Part shown: piece after piece, positions 11,301 through 23,300 of the stretch
Layout: each line of letters begins with the position of its first letter
How positions within the stretch are numbered: the first letter of the stretch is position 1
Assembly (NCBI GenBank): GCA_022457155.1
Contig: JAJGOT010000473.1
Location: forward strand, 486,001-550,000
Origin: Cladopsammia gracilis
Taxonomy: Eukaryota; Cnidaria; Anthozoa; Scleractinia; Dendrophylliidae
Length of the DNA stretch: 64,000 nucleotides
Direction: 5' to 3'
The notes under the pieces: model-generated
What the model was told of the DNA's origin: nothing
Database searches by the model: none
The model's input: the letters and a program-made list of their open reading frames with translations, nothing else
Position numbers and translations under genes: made by a program

Positions 11301-14300
11301 AAATTAAAATATGCGTGCATAAATTTACATGCACTAATGTAACACACAAAAAGGAGTCACAGCCGAAAACATGACTCGTCGGCTATGCCACGAGAAAAAA
11401 CCTTTTTATTGCTTTTAGGGGTATGCCAGGCTACCATCCCGATATGAAGCCTTCACGGAAAACAAAACCGAGTGGATAAGCGATAAGCACTTTACCCAAC
11501 AGCGTCTGGCAGGCCCCAATCCCATGTCACTTAAACGAGTGACCATTCACGGTGGAGGTAAGCCGTTACTGGGCAACCAACGTTCTCCAAAACGTAACTC
11601 TTGTGACTAGTAAAGGTCATGCACAGTATAGTCGAAATTGTCTCCTAACCGACCACTTTTCCAAAATATTTATTTTCTTTCAGTCAAATCAATATAAGTC
11701 GAATTGAATAATGTGTTACAGGAAAACGAAAATGTTCGCACCTGCATAAAAAAACGTCAATATGGCACAATATCTTGCGCTGATAGATGGTTTGCACATT
11801 GAAATTACTATAGGTTTATATGATTTAAAGTTAAGATCCCTGTGGTCTGATAGATGCTTTGCACATTGAAATTACTATAGGTTTATATGATTTAAAGTTA
11901 AGATCCCTGTGGTGTGATAGATGCTTTGCACATTGAAATTACTATAGGTTCATATGATTTAAAGTTAAGATCCCTGTGGTCTGATAGATGCTTTGTACAT
12001 TGAAATTACTACAGATTCATGATTCAAAGTTAAGATCCCTGTGGTCTGATAGGTGCTTTGTACATTGAAATTACAACAGGTTCATATGATTCAAAATTAA
12101 GACCCCTGTGATCTGATAGGTGCTTTTCATATTGAAATTACAACAGGTCCATATGATTCAAAACCAAGACCCCTGTGGTCTGATAGATGCTTTTCACATT
12201 GAAATTACTACAGGTTCATATGATTCAAAGTTAAGACCCCTTGTGGTCTGATAGGTGCCTTGCACATTGAAATTACAACAGGTCCATATGATTCAAAATC
12301 AAGACCCCTGTGGTCTGACGTCCCATAAGCGATCACCAGTGGCTTTGTATTTTGGGTGGTCGCTCAAGGGAGGTTCAACTGTACTCAAGGCAAGCAAGTA
12401 AGACACATTCTCAAATTCATTAATAATTCATCAAGTTGAAACAAAATTAATCGTGACGGTGGTTTGGTTTATTCCTTTAACAACACCTTACATGAGTCTA
12501 CAAAATTATTTTAGCATCTTCATGTTTATTTAGTACTAAGACGTTCTAGCGCAGAGTCTTCAGAGAAAAATGAAAATAATTTTTAAGTGATGTCTTTAGG
12601 GACGTTAATGTTGCTCCTTGCAATACATTGAGCTTTTATAGTGGTGGAGTCAATTAAAAGACGATGAGACAGATTTCGGTGAAGGTTTATTGTAATTTTT
12701 CCGTTGTGGTGGTAGTAATGCGAGGATGTTAATGTTGAGTAGTATGGAGATGATGAGGATGAGAATGATGGTGCTGCTGCTGCTGATGTTGATGTCGATG
12801 ACGACGATGATGCTGACGATGATGATGATATGATATGATGATATGATATGATATGATGATGATGATGATGCTGATGATGATGATGATAACTACGATGCTG
12901 ATGACTATGATGGTGAAGGTGGTTGTGGTAGTATCCGAGGGTAATAATGAGTCATGACGATGGTGGTGAAGTAATTCTACCTTACGTTTGTTCCAAACAG
13001 AAAAGAGAAGATGTACAGTGAAGACTACCGACGGCAGATGGTGCCACTTTCCATTTATTTATCGCGGTAAACTTTACCGCAAGTGTACAAGTGTTGGCCA
13101 TAATAAGCCTTGGTGTTCAACAACGGAAAAATTTAATGGCAGATGGGGAAACTGCAAAGGTAACAAAGAAAATGTTTGAACGTTTATTTATTCTCTTGTT
13201 ACGAGAATTAGTGACGATTAATAAAATTATGATGACAAGGGGAATGCGAGCAGTACAAAAGTAATAAGGCAAGCAATAGCCTTACAATATTGTGTTCACG
13301 CATAAAAAGTTAGCCATGAAGTTGCACCAATGTTGACCATAATAAGCCTTCGTTTTCAACGAGAAATTTTGGAAGATGGGGAACCTTAGAATATATCTTT
13401 GGCATAATGTATCCTTTGTTTTACATGAATGGATAATTCCGTTGTTGTTATTTCTTGAATTGTATAGTTTTTACTTACTTATGTTCTTTTTTGTCCTGTT
13501 TAGAGAGCGAGAACTCGGAAGAAGGTAAGTCGATGTCCGATTTGCTTCCTTTCCTAGCTGTTTATCAGAGGTTTTGCATGGCAGCCATGTTGCATGGCAG
13601 GAACAATAGATTATTTTCCCTATGGGAAAGAATGTTCTTTCTAATGCAAAACATTTTCATTGTTCCTGCCATGCAACACGGCTGCCGTGCAAAACCTCTA
13701 TTAAGAGAAAACAAGAATGAAGGCAAAGTTAACTCCTAAGTGAAAAAGAAGTAAATATCAACTGAAAGTCATCCGTGGTTGCATTATGGTATAAAAACAA
13801 CAATTTCACAGACGAATCTACGGAATCGGTGTTGATATAATTTTCATTAGCGAACCATCTGCAACTGATTTGTCGTTAACCAAGAGAAGCAGAGGGACAC
13901 GGGTGTTAAGTTTGGCGGGTGTCGCGTTGAATGTTGAAAGTGAATTATCATCCGTTTTGAAGAAGTTATTCAAAGAGCGTTATATTTTACCCAAAATATA
14001 CCCAAAATAGAACGGCCATGAGTTCGGCGAGGAATCTTTCTACAATTTCGTGAGCCTTGCCGCTGCAGAATAGATGTTTATGACACCGACGTTCTTGATA
14101 AAATCTGCTAAAATAATGCTTTCCGCTGTTCCACAGCTCTTTCCACAGTGCACCTACAGTTAACTGGTTTCGCAAAAGTAGCAGTGCTTGTGCAATAATT
14201 TCGTTAGCGACATGTCAACTTGCCATTTTTTACTGATCGGAAAACCAAGCATTTTTCGCATCATTTCCAGCCAAGCGCGAACTAAAAACAACAGGCAACG

Positions 14301-17300
14301 TGATTTCCGGAAACAATCTGATTGGCTACATTTTTTGATAACATCACTGTTGACAGATTTCTTAATTTGGGGGCGGCAGACGTCTCGTAAATAAATATAT
14401 CAGCTTTTTCTGTCCTTCCCCTCTTTTCTTCTCATTCCCCGCGCTGCGCCGACTTTAGATCGTCAAAAAAGAGCGCCTGATCGCAGATAACACTTGACTA
14501 ATTCGTCTTAGTGCCCAGGCCCCTTTTTAACTCGTGAATACGCGAAGCCTTGAACAAGTTATAGCAGTGGGACAGCATTTCACTGGATGGGTCGAACCAC
14601 TGTTACAATTGAGCCCGCAAAATGTAATAGTCACCTGTCTTAACCATACGGACGGCGCTGGAGGAAGGGGAGATTGGAGAGTTGGACGCAGGGGGTGGGG
14701 GCCGGTGGAGCAATTGTCTAGAAAAAGGGAGGTCTGAACGCTTTGTATTCACGAGTTGGCTCACAGGAGCCTTTGATTTGCATCTTACTCTGGAGACAGG
14801 GGAGAGTGGAGAGTTGGGCGCAGGGGGTGGGAGCCGGTGAGGCAATTGTCTAGAAGGGTGGTCTGAACGCTTTGTATTCACGAGTTGGCTCACAGGAGCC
14901 TTTAATTTGTATCTTACTCTGGAGACATCTTACTCTGGAGACAGCGTCGAAAATGAAATGGAATCTATTTTCTTCAAGAACGTTGTTCATATTAATATGA
15001 CCCAAATAATTGTTGTTCAAATTTCAGAGGCTGAGGACTGCAGTATTCAGACCACAAAAGGTGAATGGTGTCATTTTCCATTTACCTACGATGGAAAAGT
15101 TTACGACAAATGTACCAGTGATTACCATCATAGACGTTGGTGTTTAACTACAAAAACGTATACTAGAGGCAAATGGGGAAATTGTAAAGGTAAATATGTA
15201 GGAATAATCTATATCATGGTACATGTATTCTACAACAGGCGTGCCCTAAAAAAGGGAGGTTATAACTATTTCCCTACCTCTGTTGACGTAATTGATCAGA
15301 CTTTGTGACAAATCAATATGCACGCAAAGTAACCGGGATGAATATGGCGAGGACGAGGCCCTATGATGTCTAGACGATTGTGCAAAACATGTTCTTACTC
15401 ATCTTCTCATTTTTTACTTTCATTAAGTTGACCTTGGACAAAGACAAAGCGCTGAATTTGCAAATATAGTCCTAAAAGAAGCATGTAAAACTTTTTTCAA
15501 GTCCATTAAAAGATACCAATCTTTTCCTTAAAACAGATTAGCGCGGCTTTGAAATTTCGTAGCGAGAAGGCTTAAAGAAAAGAAAAGTATCGTACGGTAG
15601 TCTTCCATCGCATTACCATTGTTAATTTAATTCAAAACGATAATAAGGTAGTTTAAGCGCCCTTTATTCCAATATAATTCCTTGTGGATGCATTTATGTT
15701 TGAACTGATGTAGGTTTTCTTTTCTTTCAGGAAAAGAAGAGAAGGAAGAAAAAGAAGAAGGTGAGCTAACAATGCACTGTGAGCTCCCTCTGTGGTTTAA
15801 ATGTATCTTTATACCAATGGTATCATGGTGATAATTAGCCTAGTACGTAGTTTGGAATATGAAGTGACATTTATCGGAGAAGTAACTAGTTCTTTAAAAA
15901 AATATATGTGACTTTAAATGTATGAGGAATAACGTGAAGGCAATGTCACTGTTTGGCATTCGCTACAGCATACCGCTTGCTACTGATGTCCTCTGAAGCT
16001 AAAAGGGACAAGCGGTTGGGACCAGTGACTTTTGCTTTGATATTTTTGTAGTACAGGAATATATATACAGAAGGTGAATGTCTAGACCTACCAGAGTGCA
16101 GGATTAGTACACAATAGAACAGAAAAAGGAGCTATATGTAGTGACTTACGGCCGGATAAAGTTACCTTCCAATTTAGCAAGTTTTTTATTCTGTTCCTAT
16201 ATACAGGACCAATTGGACTGGATTGGAACAAATTGAAAGAAACACTGAATCCCAACTTTGACTGGGAGGCCGCTGTACAAGGGACTCTAAAAACTGACGA
16301 CCTTTTGGAAGAGGTTATATATCGTCCTTTCTGCTTCTTAATAATTTCTAGGTTTGAGGATTTTTAATCCAGCCATACTGGTTATGAAGCTCAACAAATT
16401 TCAAAAAGAGTGTACAAAGCTGCTTTGTTTTATGTTGAACGGACCGTGACCGCGCACATTGTTTTGTTTAACGTGTGAGACCAAATGTTTCTACTGGTCA
16501 GTTGCTCATATGCATTTCAATACCTTTTGTGTTTTGTGCACGTCAAGGCAAACGAACAAAAGAAATGGAGAACAAAACATATAACAAAGGACTGACTGAG
16601 TTTCATAACAAGTTTATTCTATTAAGGTTACAGTGTACCTTCGGGGGTGTCTCCAGTATAACAGCTCTAGCGTCTTAAGATTACACTAAATATACCTAAA
16701 CCCACATATCAAATTAAAGCTTATAGTGCTGGCTATCTAAATAGGGAAACCATTTGGTAATAAAATGAATTGTCGAATTTTTGACGACGTCTAAATTCGA
16801 ACATCCGAATCAGCTTTAAAACGCTGTAACTAAAAGCGATTATTATATTTTGCTAGTTTGATTTGTTCTCGGGTTTTCGGACACGAAGCGCTAAAAAAAC
16901 GTGTCGGCGATTTCCTATATTAATTTGCAGTGAAAAGTTACAGAATATTTTCGAAAATGGGAGAAAAAAATTGGAATGATCCTACGGAAATGGCTCTTGA
17001 CGAAAAAGTTTTCGGAATTAAGAAATACGCCGAAAAGTTTTTGTTGACTATATGTTAGCCTAGCTTCTGTCCAAATTTGAGGAAAATCGAACAAATTCCC
17101 TTTGAGTGGTAGCTCTTTAAAGTGCCCCCAACAAGCGAAAAATTAACATTGAGAAAACAGCGGTTAAATAAACATATCGCTTCATAAACAAACTCCGCCC
17201 ACAAAAGTTATCCCGTCATTTCTCCGTCAATTTTCACTATTTTTCGATAATTTTTTTTTGATGAAAGTTCTTTCTGCAAACTTTATTTTGACGCCCAAAA

Positions 17301-20300
17301 AAAATTTTCGATAAATTTTCGATCTGAAGGTACACTGTAACCTTAAGGTACCTGCCCAGGGTATATTTGCCCTCTCTGAATATCTCCCAAAAATGTCTTA
17401 GTGAGCATCCTGATGTCCAATTTCAAAATCCAAACTTTCAGGTCAATATCTTAAATCGTTCAGAAGATATGGACATTCAAAATTTGGTCTTTTGACCACT
17501 TTTGAGCACTCTGATTGGTTGAATTAGGTCACATGACCCCTTGGCGGGACATTCAAGCTAAATATAGTATTTTCAGGTGTTTCTGTAGCAGAACTGAGTT
17601 GTGCTAGCAAATTCAAATGAAAAGAAACTGATTTTGAGGATTAAAAACATTCTTTTAATATAATTTTGATCCGTCAAGTCAACAGTTGAGGGAGTTTGAC
17701 AGCTGTCAATCATAGGGAATTACCAAATAAGGAAATCACAAAAACGTGTTTTTCTCATTCGGATTTTAATATTTTTCGATTCTGTTTTTAGCAATGCATT
17801 TCAACAACCAATTGGCACAATCGTGTGTTTGGGAAATTGAGTTGCATTATTGTAAGCAAAATTTACCGAGAAAAATGTTGATTTATTTTTTTAACCAAAT
17901 TATCCAATAACTTTGCTAGCAATAATGCTGCGACTCAAGTTGGTGGCCGTTGTGGAGAGGTTCGACTGTACTCGAAGCCGGAAAATTATCTTATTTTTGG
18001 CTAAAAGACTTATGTTTTAGATGGAAGTATTACAGTGAAGTTAAACTGAAACATTTTGATTTTGTCGTCTTTTATGACTTATTTCAGGCGATAAATCAGG
18101 GCCGCATCTATGCTCTTCGTTATGAATTGTGTGATGACATGGACAGATCACCGGACCTCACAGATAGGGATCCTCGACGGAAAATGTGGAACTTTCTCTC
18201 TCCCATCGCACTGTTTGCGTCTGCGAGGGTTGGTGAACATCAAAATGAACTCGTTCCTGTGGCAATTCAAATGGACTACACACCAGGTTCAGTATTAAAA
18301 GAATGCTAGTTTATCAACAGATGTTTATCGTGCAATATAAGGGGTGTTTCTTTCTTCTGCGGAAGCCATTGTTGGTTAGCTTTTGTGTTGTGGTATGGGT
18401 ATTGTTTAGTGTCTTTTGGATCTTTTGTTTTACGTCATTTGGTGATCACAACATCCGCAACACCAAGAAACTACCAATATAAGCTCGGAATCGCCTTGAT
18501 TCATTTTGTGAATGTGCACAAATCTCGTGAATGTCTACTGTTTTGCCTGTCCATTTAAGTTTCCTATCGGTTTTGATTTGCTGGTTTTTGGTCATAAAAA
18601 CTCCCACTTATAACCTAACTTGCGAACACAAAATAGTTAAGTTGATATCTATTTGCTAAGCAACTTGTTAAAAAGGAAGCTAGTGTTAGATATACGACTC
18701 TATGTGCAGCGGTTTCAATACTATTTCTATACACGCTTGATCTCTGTAAGAATTTCATGTTGGCATAAGTTACAGTCGGTTAACAATCATGTTTTAGCTA
18801 TATCATCTGACCAGACCGCAGTCAACTTTAGCGTACATGGTAACATTATTTATTTTAGGTTCAGCGGTTTACACTCCTAAAGATGGCGGCAACTGGATGT
18901 TGGCCAAACTGAATGTTCAAATAACAGATCTTGGATATGCACAAATTGTGGAGCACCTTGCTAAGGTATAAACGAATTATAAAAATACCACTGTGTTTTG
19001 AGACATGATTGCAGTTGATGCTTCTGAACCAGGCTTACTGGCAAGAACGCTATCGACTACCAGCCCTACTTGTTGCTTGGCAGTAAGCCCCCAGCTGATG
19101 TTTTGTTTTGATCTCTATCAGTTTATGTATTTTATGTGGGAGTTCCTGCAAACTTGCCGACTTTCAACCACCTGCGCCACATTCACGGTAACTAAACGGC
19201 TATACCGCCTGATTTCTTTCCTTCTTTCTTTGTTTATGTTTTTCAAGGTTCATTTACTGATGGAAGCATTCTGTGTCATCTTAAAACGGACCCTGTCGCC
19301 CCAGCATCCGCTGCATCAAATCCTCAAGTTTCACTGCAGAGAGATAACCGCCCCAAATAAGTTTGGAACTCCAAAGCTTGTAAATGAGGCGCAGTTTATG
19401 GATCTGCTGTTTGCACATGGAAACACGGGGACAATTAGACTTCTTCAAGATGGGCATCGATTATCTACGTGGGAGGTGACAGATTTAAGACGAGATATAA
19501 AGGTTCGTTATAATGTCAGCTTTATATTAAAGTCTGGTACCTCTATATTTCCTGGTAGCGCCAAAATACAGAGAAATATAAAAGAAATATCTAAGCATCA
19601 TAAACAATAGGCCATTTCCGAGTTGCCTTTAGCCTCTCTATCAAAGCGAGGCTAGGTGCGAAACCTTTCATATGAAAATGAGTTTCATTCACATGCAAAT
19701 AAGTTTTATTTCCATGTGAATGAAAACTCATTTTCATATGAAAGGTTTCGCACCTAGCCTCGCTTTGATAGAGAGGCTAAAGGCAACTCGGAAATGGCCT
19801 ATTGCAAAGAAACTGAAACTCGACAGGCTTTAACGGCATTCGAACCGGCCATGCATAACCCTTGCGAATCCGCTGCAAATGTACGTGCTCAACTACTGAG
19901 CTATGAAGCCACATATGCAAGCTGAATTCTGTTATACCAAATGAATGATAAAGATTTGTGCAGATAACGCATGTATACATATATAAATCAAATCATACAT
20001 AAGAACTGTGGGAGAGAAAAATGAAGAAAAATGTGCACATTAATACATTACCAGTTATCTATTCCTCTAGCGTCGTTTTTATAGACTGGAATATTTTTAG
20101 ATAATCCAGATTTCAAGAGAACTGAATATTGGAGAAGAAATTATTTTGCAGCTTTCATTGTTCTGGCCACCTGTATTAAATTGGGGGCTGACTTTGATTC
20201 CCTAGAAACGCGGACTAGATGACAGCAAACTTATCCCATACTTCCCTTACCGAGATGACGGTGCGCAAATTTTAGGAGTTATAGATCATATGGTGAAGAA

Positions 20301-23300
20301 TTACGTCAACTTGTAAGTATGAATACAGAAAACGGACACGATCAATTACAGTTCAAAGTCGGAATGACGCCTAAATTTCAACGAAACTAATCTCTATGTC
20401 GAAATCTATAATCCTTTCCTCGGACTAACACAGAGGAAGATAGGGATGGGCAGTATTTATATCAAATAATTGCTGTTGGTTTATTGGAATCAGAAAATTG
20501 ATCCCTGAGACTTTATTCGTTTATAAAGTCTTTAAAACCTAAAAAACAGCTGGACAGAACAAAAAATTCCGGTATTATAGACAGGAAATGTGATTATAAA
20601 ACTGCACTGAACAACAAGAATTCCTCCCATTTAGAAAAAAATTCGTCTCAACACTTGTATACCTTGTGGTATATATGATGTGGTTCAATTTTATCCTCTG
20701 TTCAAATTTTATTTTTCTTTGTTTAAAACTCATTATCATACATTATCATAGCCAAAAACAAAGGAAAATAAAATTTGAACCAAGGATAAAATTGAACCAC
20801 AACATATACATCCAGTAAGTATGGAAGGAGAGTTCTGTGCCTTCTCCTTGTTACGATATCATTTGCTTGTTTATCTATTTATTTGTGATTTTCTTATATA
20901 TAACTGTGAAAACCTTTTGTGACGACATTAATAATGTTTAGTTGATTAAAGGAGGCAGTTGTCAATTGGGATTTCGTCCTGTCACCGTTTCCTGTCATAC
21001 CTTTTTGTTTTTGATAATGAGAGCCACTTGCCTGGTTTGTGCTTTTAGGCAATTTTGTGCTTTTAGGCCGATACGCAAATCGGATGTTTACCCCATGGCG
21101 GCTGAGAGCAAAGAGAGGAATTATTATTGAAAAGCAACCTATTTATGGGAATCCGGATACCCATACAAGCACCTATTGTTCTCCGCTGGCCGGACACCTC
21201 TGACAATGACCCTTTCTTGTCTTACATAAATCTAATTATTCGTTTCTCACAATTACTGGCATTTTATTGTTATTTCGTTTTCTGACAAACTCAATAAACA
21301 ATAAACGATAAACTCAAACGATAAAGCGCAATTGTTCTTCAGATATTATAAAGAAGATAAAGCTGTCAAGGAAGACGTCGAACTTCAGGATTTCCTCAAT
21401 GAAGTGTCGCTTAACGGAACTGGAGAGAACGGTGGCATTGGAAGGGTAAATACAAGTTTTTTTTTCTCTTATGCAGATAAGCCGCGGCTACAGAACAGAA
21501 TGTGTGCTCTTACAGGAAACATGACTGTTTGGAAAATTATCACGCAGCCAACGTGGACTGAAAATCACACGTGCTGTCACTCTTGCTCTCACTCTCCCCA
21601 GGTCCTTCTCTGCGTTGTAAATGACGGGCAGAGAAACCCGGAGCAGAGCTGCTGAAATACTCCAAAAATGCTGGATATTATGTCATGTAAAACGTTATGT
21701 AATGTCTTCGTTTCGTTTGGAAATAACCTACGAAAACGCCATTTCATCGTATGCAAATAATCCACGATTCTTGAAGTATTTTGGCTGCACATACTTAAAG
21801 AATTGCCTCAATTACAAGTCATTGCGGCCAAGAGCTCAGTTTGCAATGTAAAGGGGAAGTTACGCCTGGTATCCAGAGTGTATATGCATATCCAATTGTA
21901 TATTTGAGTCTATCTAAAGTCGCATTTTAACTTTTCAAAGGAATTACAAGTCCATGCTATAGAATTTACGAATCAATGATCCATCCCGAAAACATTTCAG
22001 GTACAGTGTAGCCATTTTGCTTCAAGGACTCAGCAATTTTCTCTTCCTATGTATTCTAATTCCCATATATTCTGCTCGGTTAAGGACTTGCACTAGTGAC
22101 ACGTGCACAATTGGTCTTTTAGTTCCTTGCTATCGCCGCCATGTTTGATCGAATCCGCTGACCACTATGTAATAAAATGCACGATCACTGCAACAAACTG
22201 TTGAGAATGGCCGGATCTGGGTTTATAGACCTAGATCAGTATTAATACTTCAAGTAAACCAAAGAAACGGCAAACTGATCCTTACGGTAGAAAAACAGAA
22301 GCAGAAGCAAATAAAAAAAGAAGCTGTACACAGCTTGAACTCGTGGCGCCTTTAACTCATTGCAGCATTGATTCCCGAGTGTTTTGAGTTCTTTTACTGA
22401 GAAACATAAGCTTAAAATGATGTCTAATTAAAGGCTCCTGCGAGCCAACCCGTGAATACCAAATGCTAAAGGTAACGAAATATTGCGTGTTTTTTTTTTG
22501 GAAATTAAATGTAACGACTTTTGACGAACGCAAAAAAAACGGAAATTTTCAGTTTGGAAAAAAAAAAAAGAAAAAAATCCGTCCTAGGGGACAATCGAAC
22601 TCACGTCTTCGACGTCTTCCCGCTCTATTGTCCCATCATTTATCCACTACACTACCTAGGATTTGGCTAATTGCCAGGTCAAATTTTGTCATTTCAACGT
22701 AGATATGCGGAAATACTTAACATCTGAGTGATGGATCGAGCTATAGCTAGTGAGTGAGTGAAATTGCTGCCGTCTCCGATAACCCGTTCATTACGCTACA
22801 CGTATTCACGGGTTAATAAGTAAGAGTACACTACATTCACTATATTCAGTAGCCGACACTTCAAATCGATCGCTAAGCAAATTGCAAGTAATATAAAACA
22901 CAAAACTTTCCGGAACAAAAATCCCACAGGAATAAGCGGCGAACACAACATCAAACGGTCATATCCATCCATGAACGACCTGCATTGTCTTGAAAACTTG
23001 CTATTGTACTACGCTCTAGTTCTTTCTCTTGCTTCTCAATTCAACACACGGAGAGATTTTGCGGTATGCATTTCATGGCTGAAAGCCATATAGTCGTCGA
23101 CATAAACTAAAATATGCGTGCATAAATTTGCATGTGCTAATGTGACACGAAAAAAAAAAAAAAAGAAAACTCGGAGCCGAATTTACAACTCATGGGCTTC
23201 GCTTCGTTGTAGTCTGTAGATCGACCTCCTTAGCAACAGCGTTGAATTTAAGATTTCCACTCCTTAAATTCCACATGGCAAGGTGTAATTTCAACAATTT

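Noticed and set aside
11779..12318. Regular repeats that could suggest a CRISPR array
   Set aside because: Units are contiguous ~67-bp tandem copies with gradual divergence and no unique spacers, in a eukaryotic intron.
17950..18087. ORF extension upstream of exon 8
   Set aside because: It lacks family similarity, and a clear acceptor (atttcag) starts the exon at 18,088.
19005..19247. Upstream half of the 201-codon ORF containing exon 10
   Set aside because: Only the part from 19,248 matches lipoxygenase; the preceding part is intronic and ends at a good acceptor.
20100..20220. Apparent frameshift in the lipoxygenase before the YFPYRDDG motif
   Set aside because: It arises only if the exon is started too early; the acceptor at 20,204-20,205 gives an in-frame start with the right phase.
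22582..22661. A tRNA gene on the minus strand
   Set aside because: The acceptor stem pairs, but the interior folds as a long hairpin (GGGACAAT/ATTGTCCC), not a cloverleaf, and no credible anticodon loop exists.
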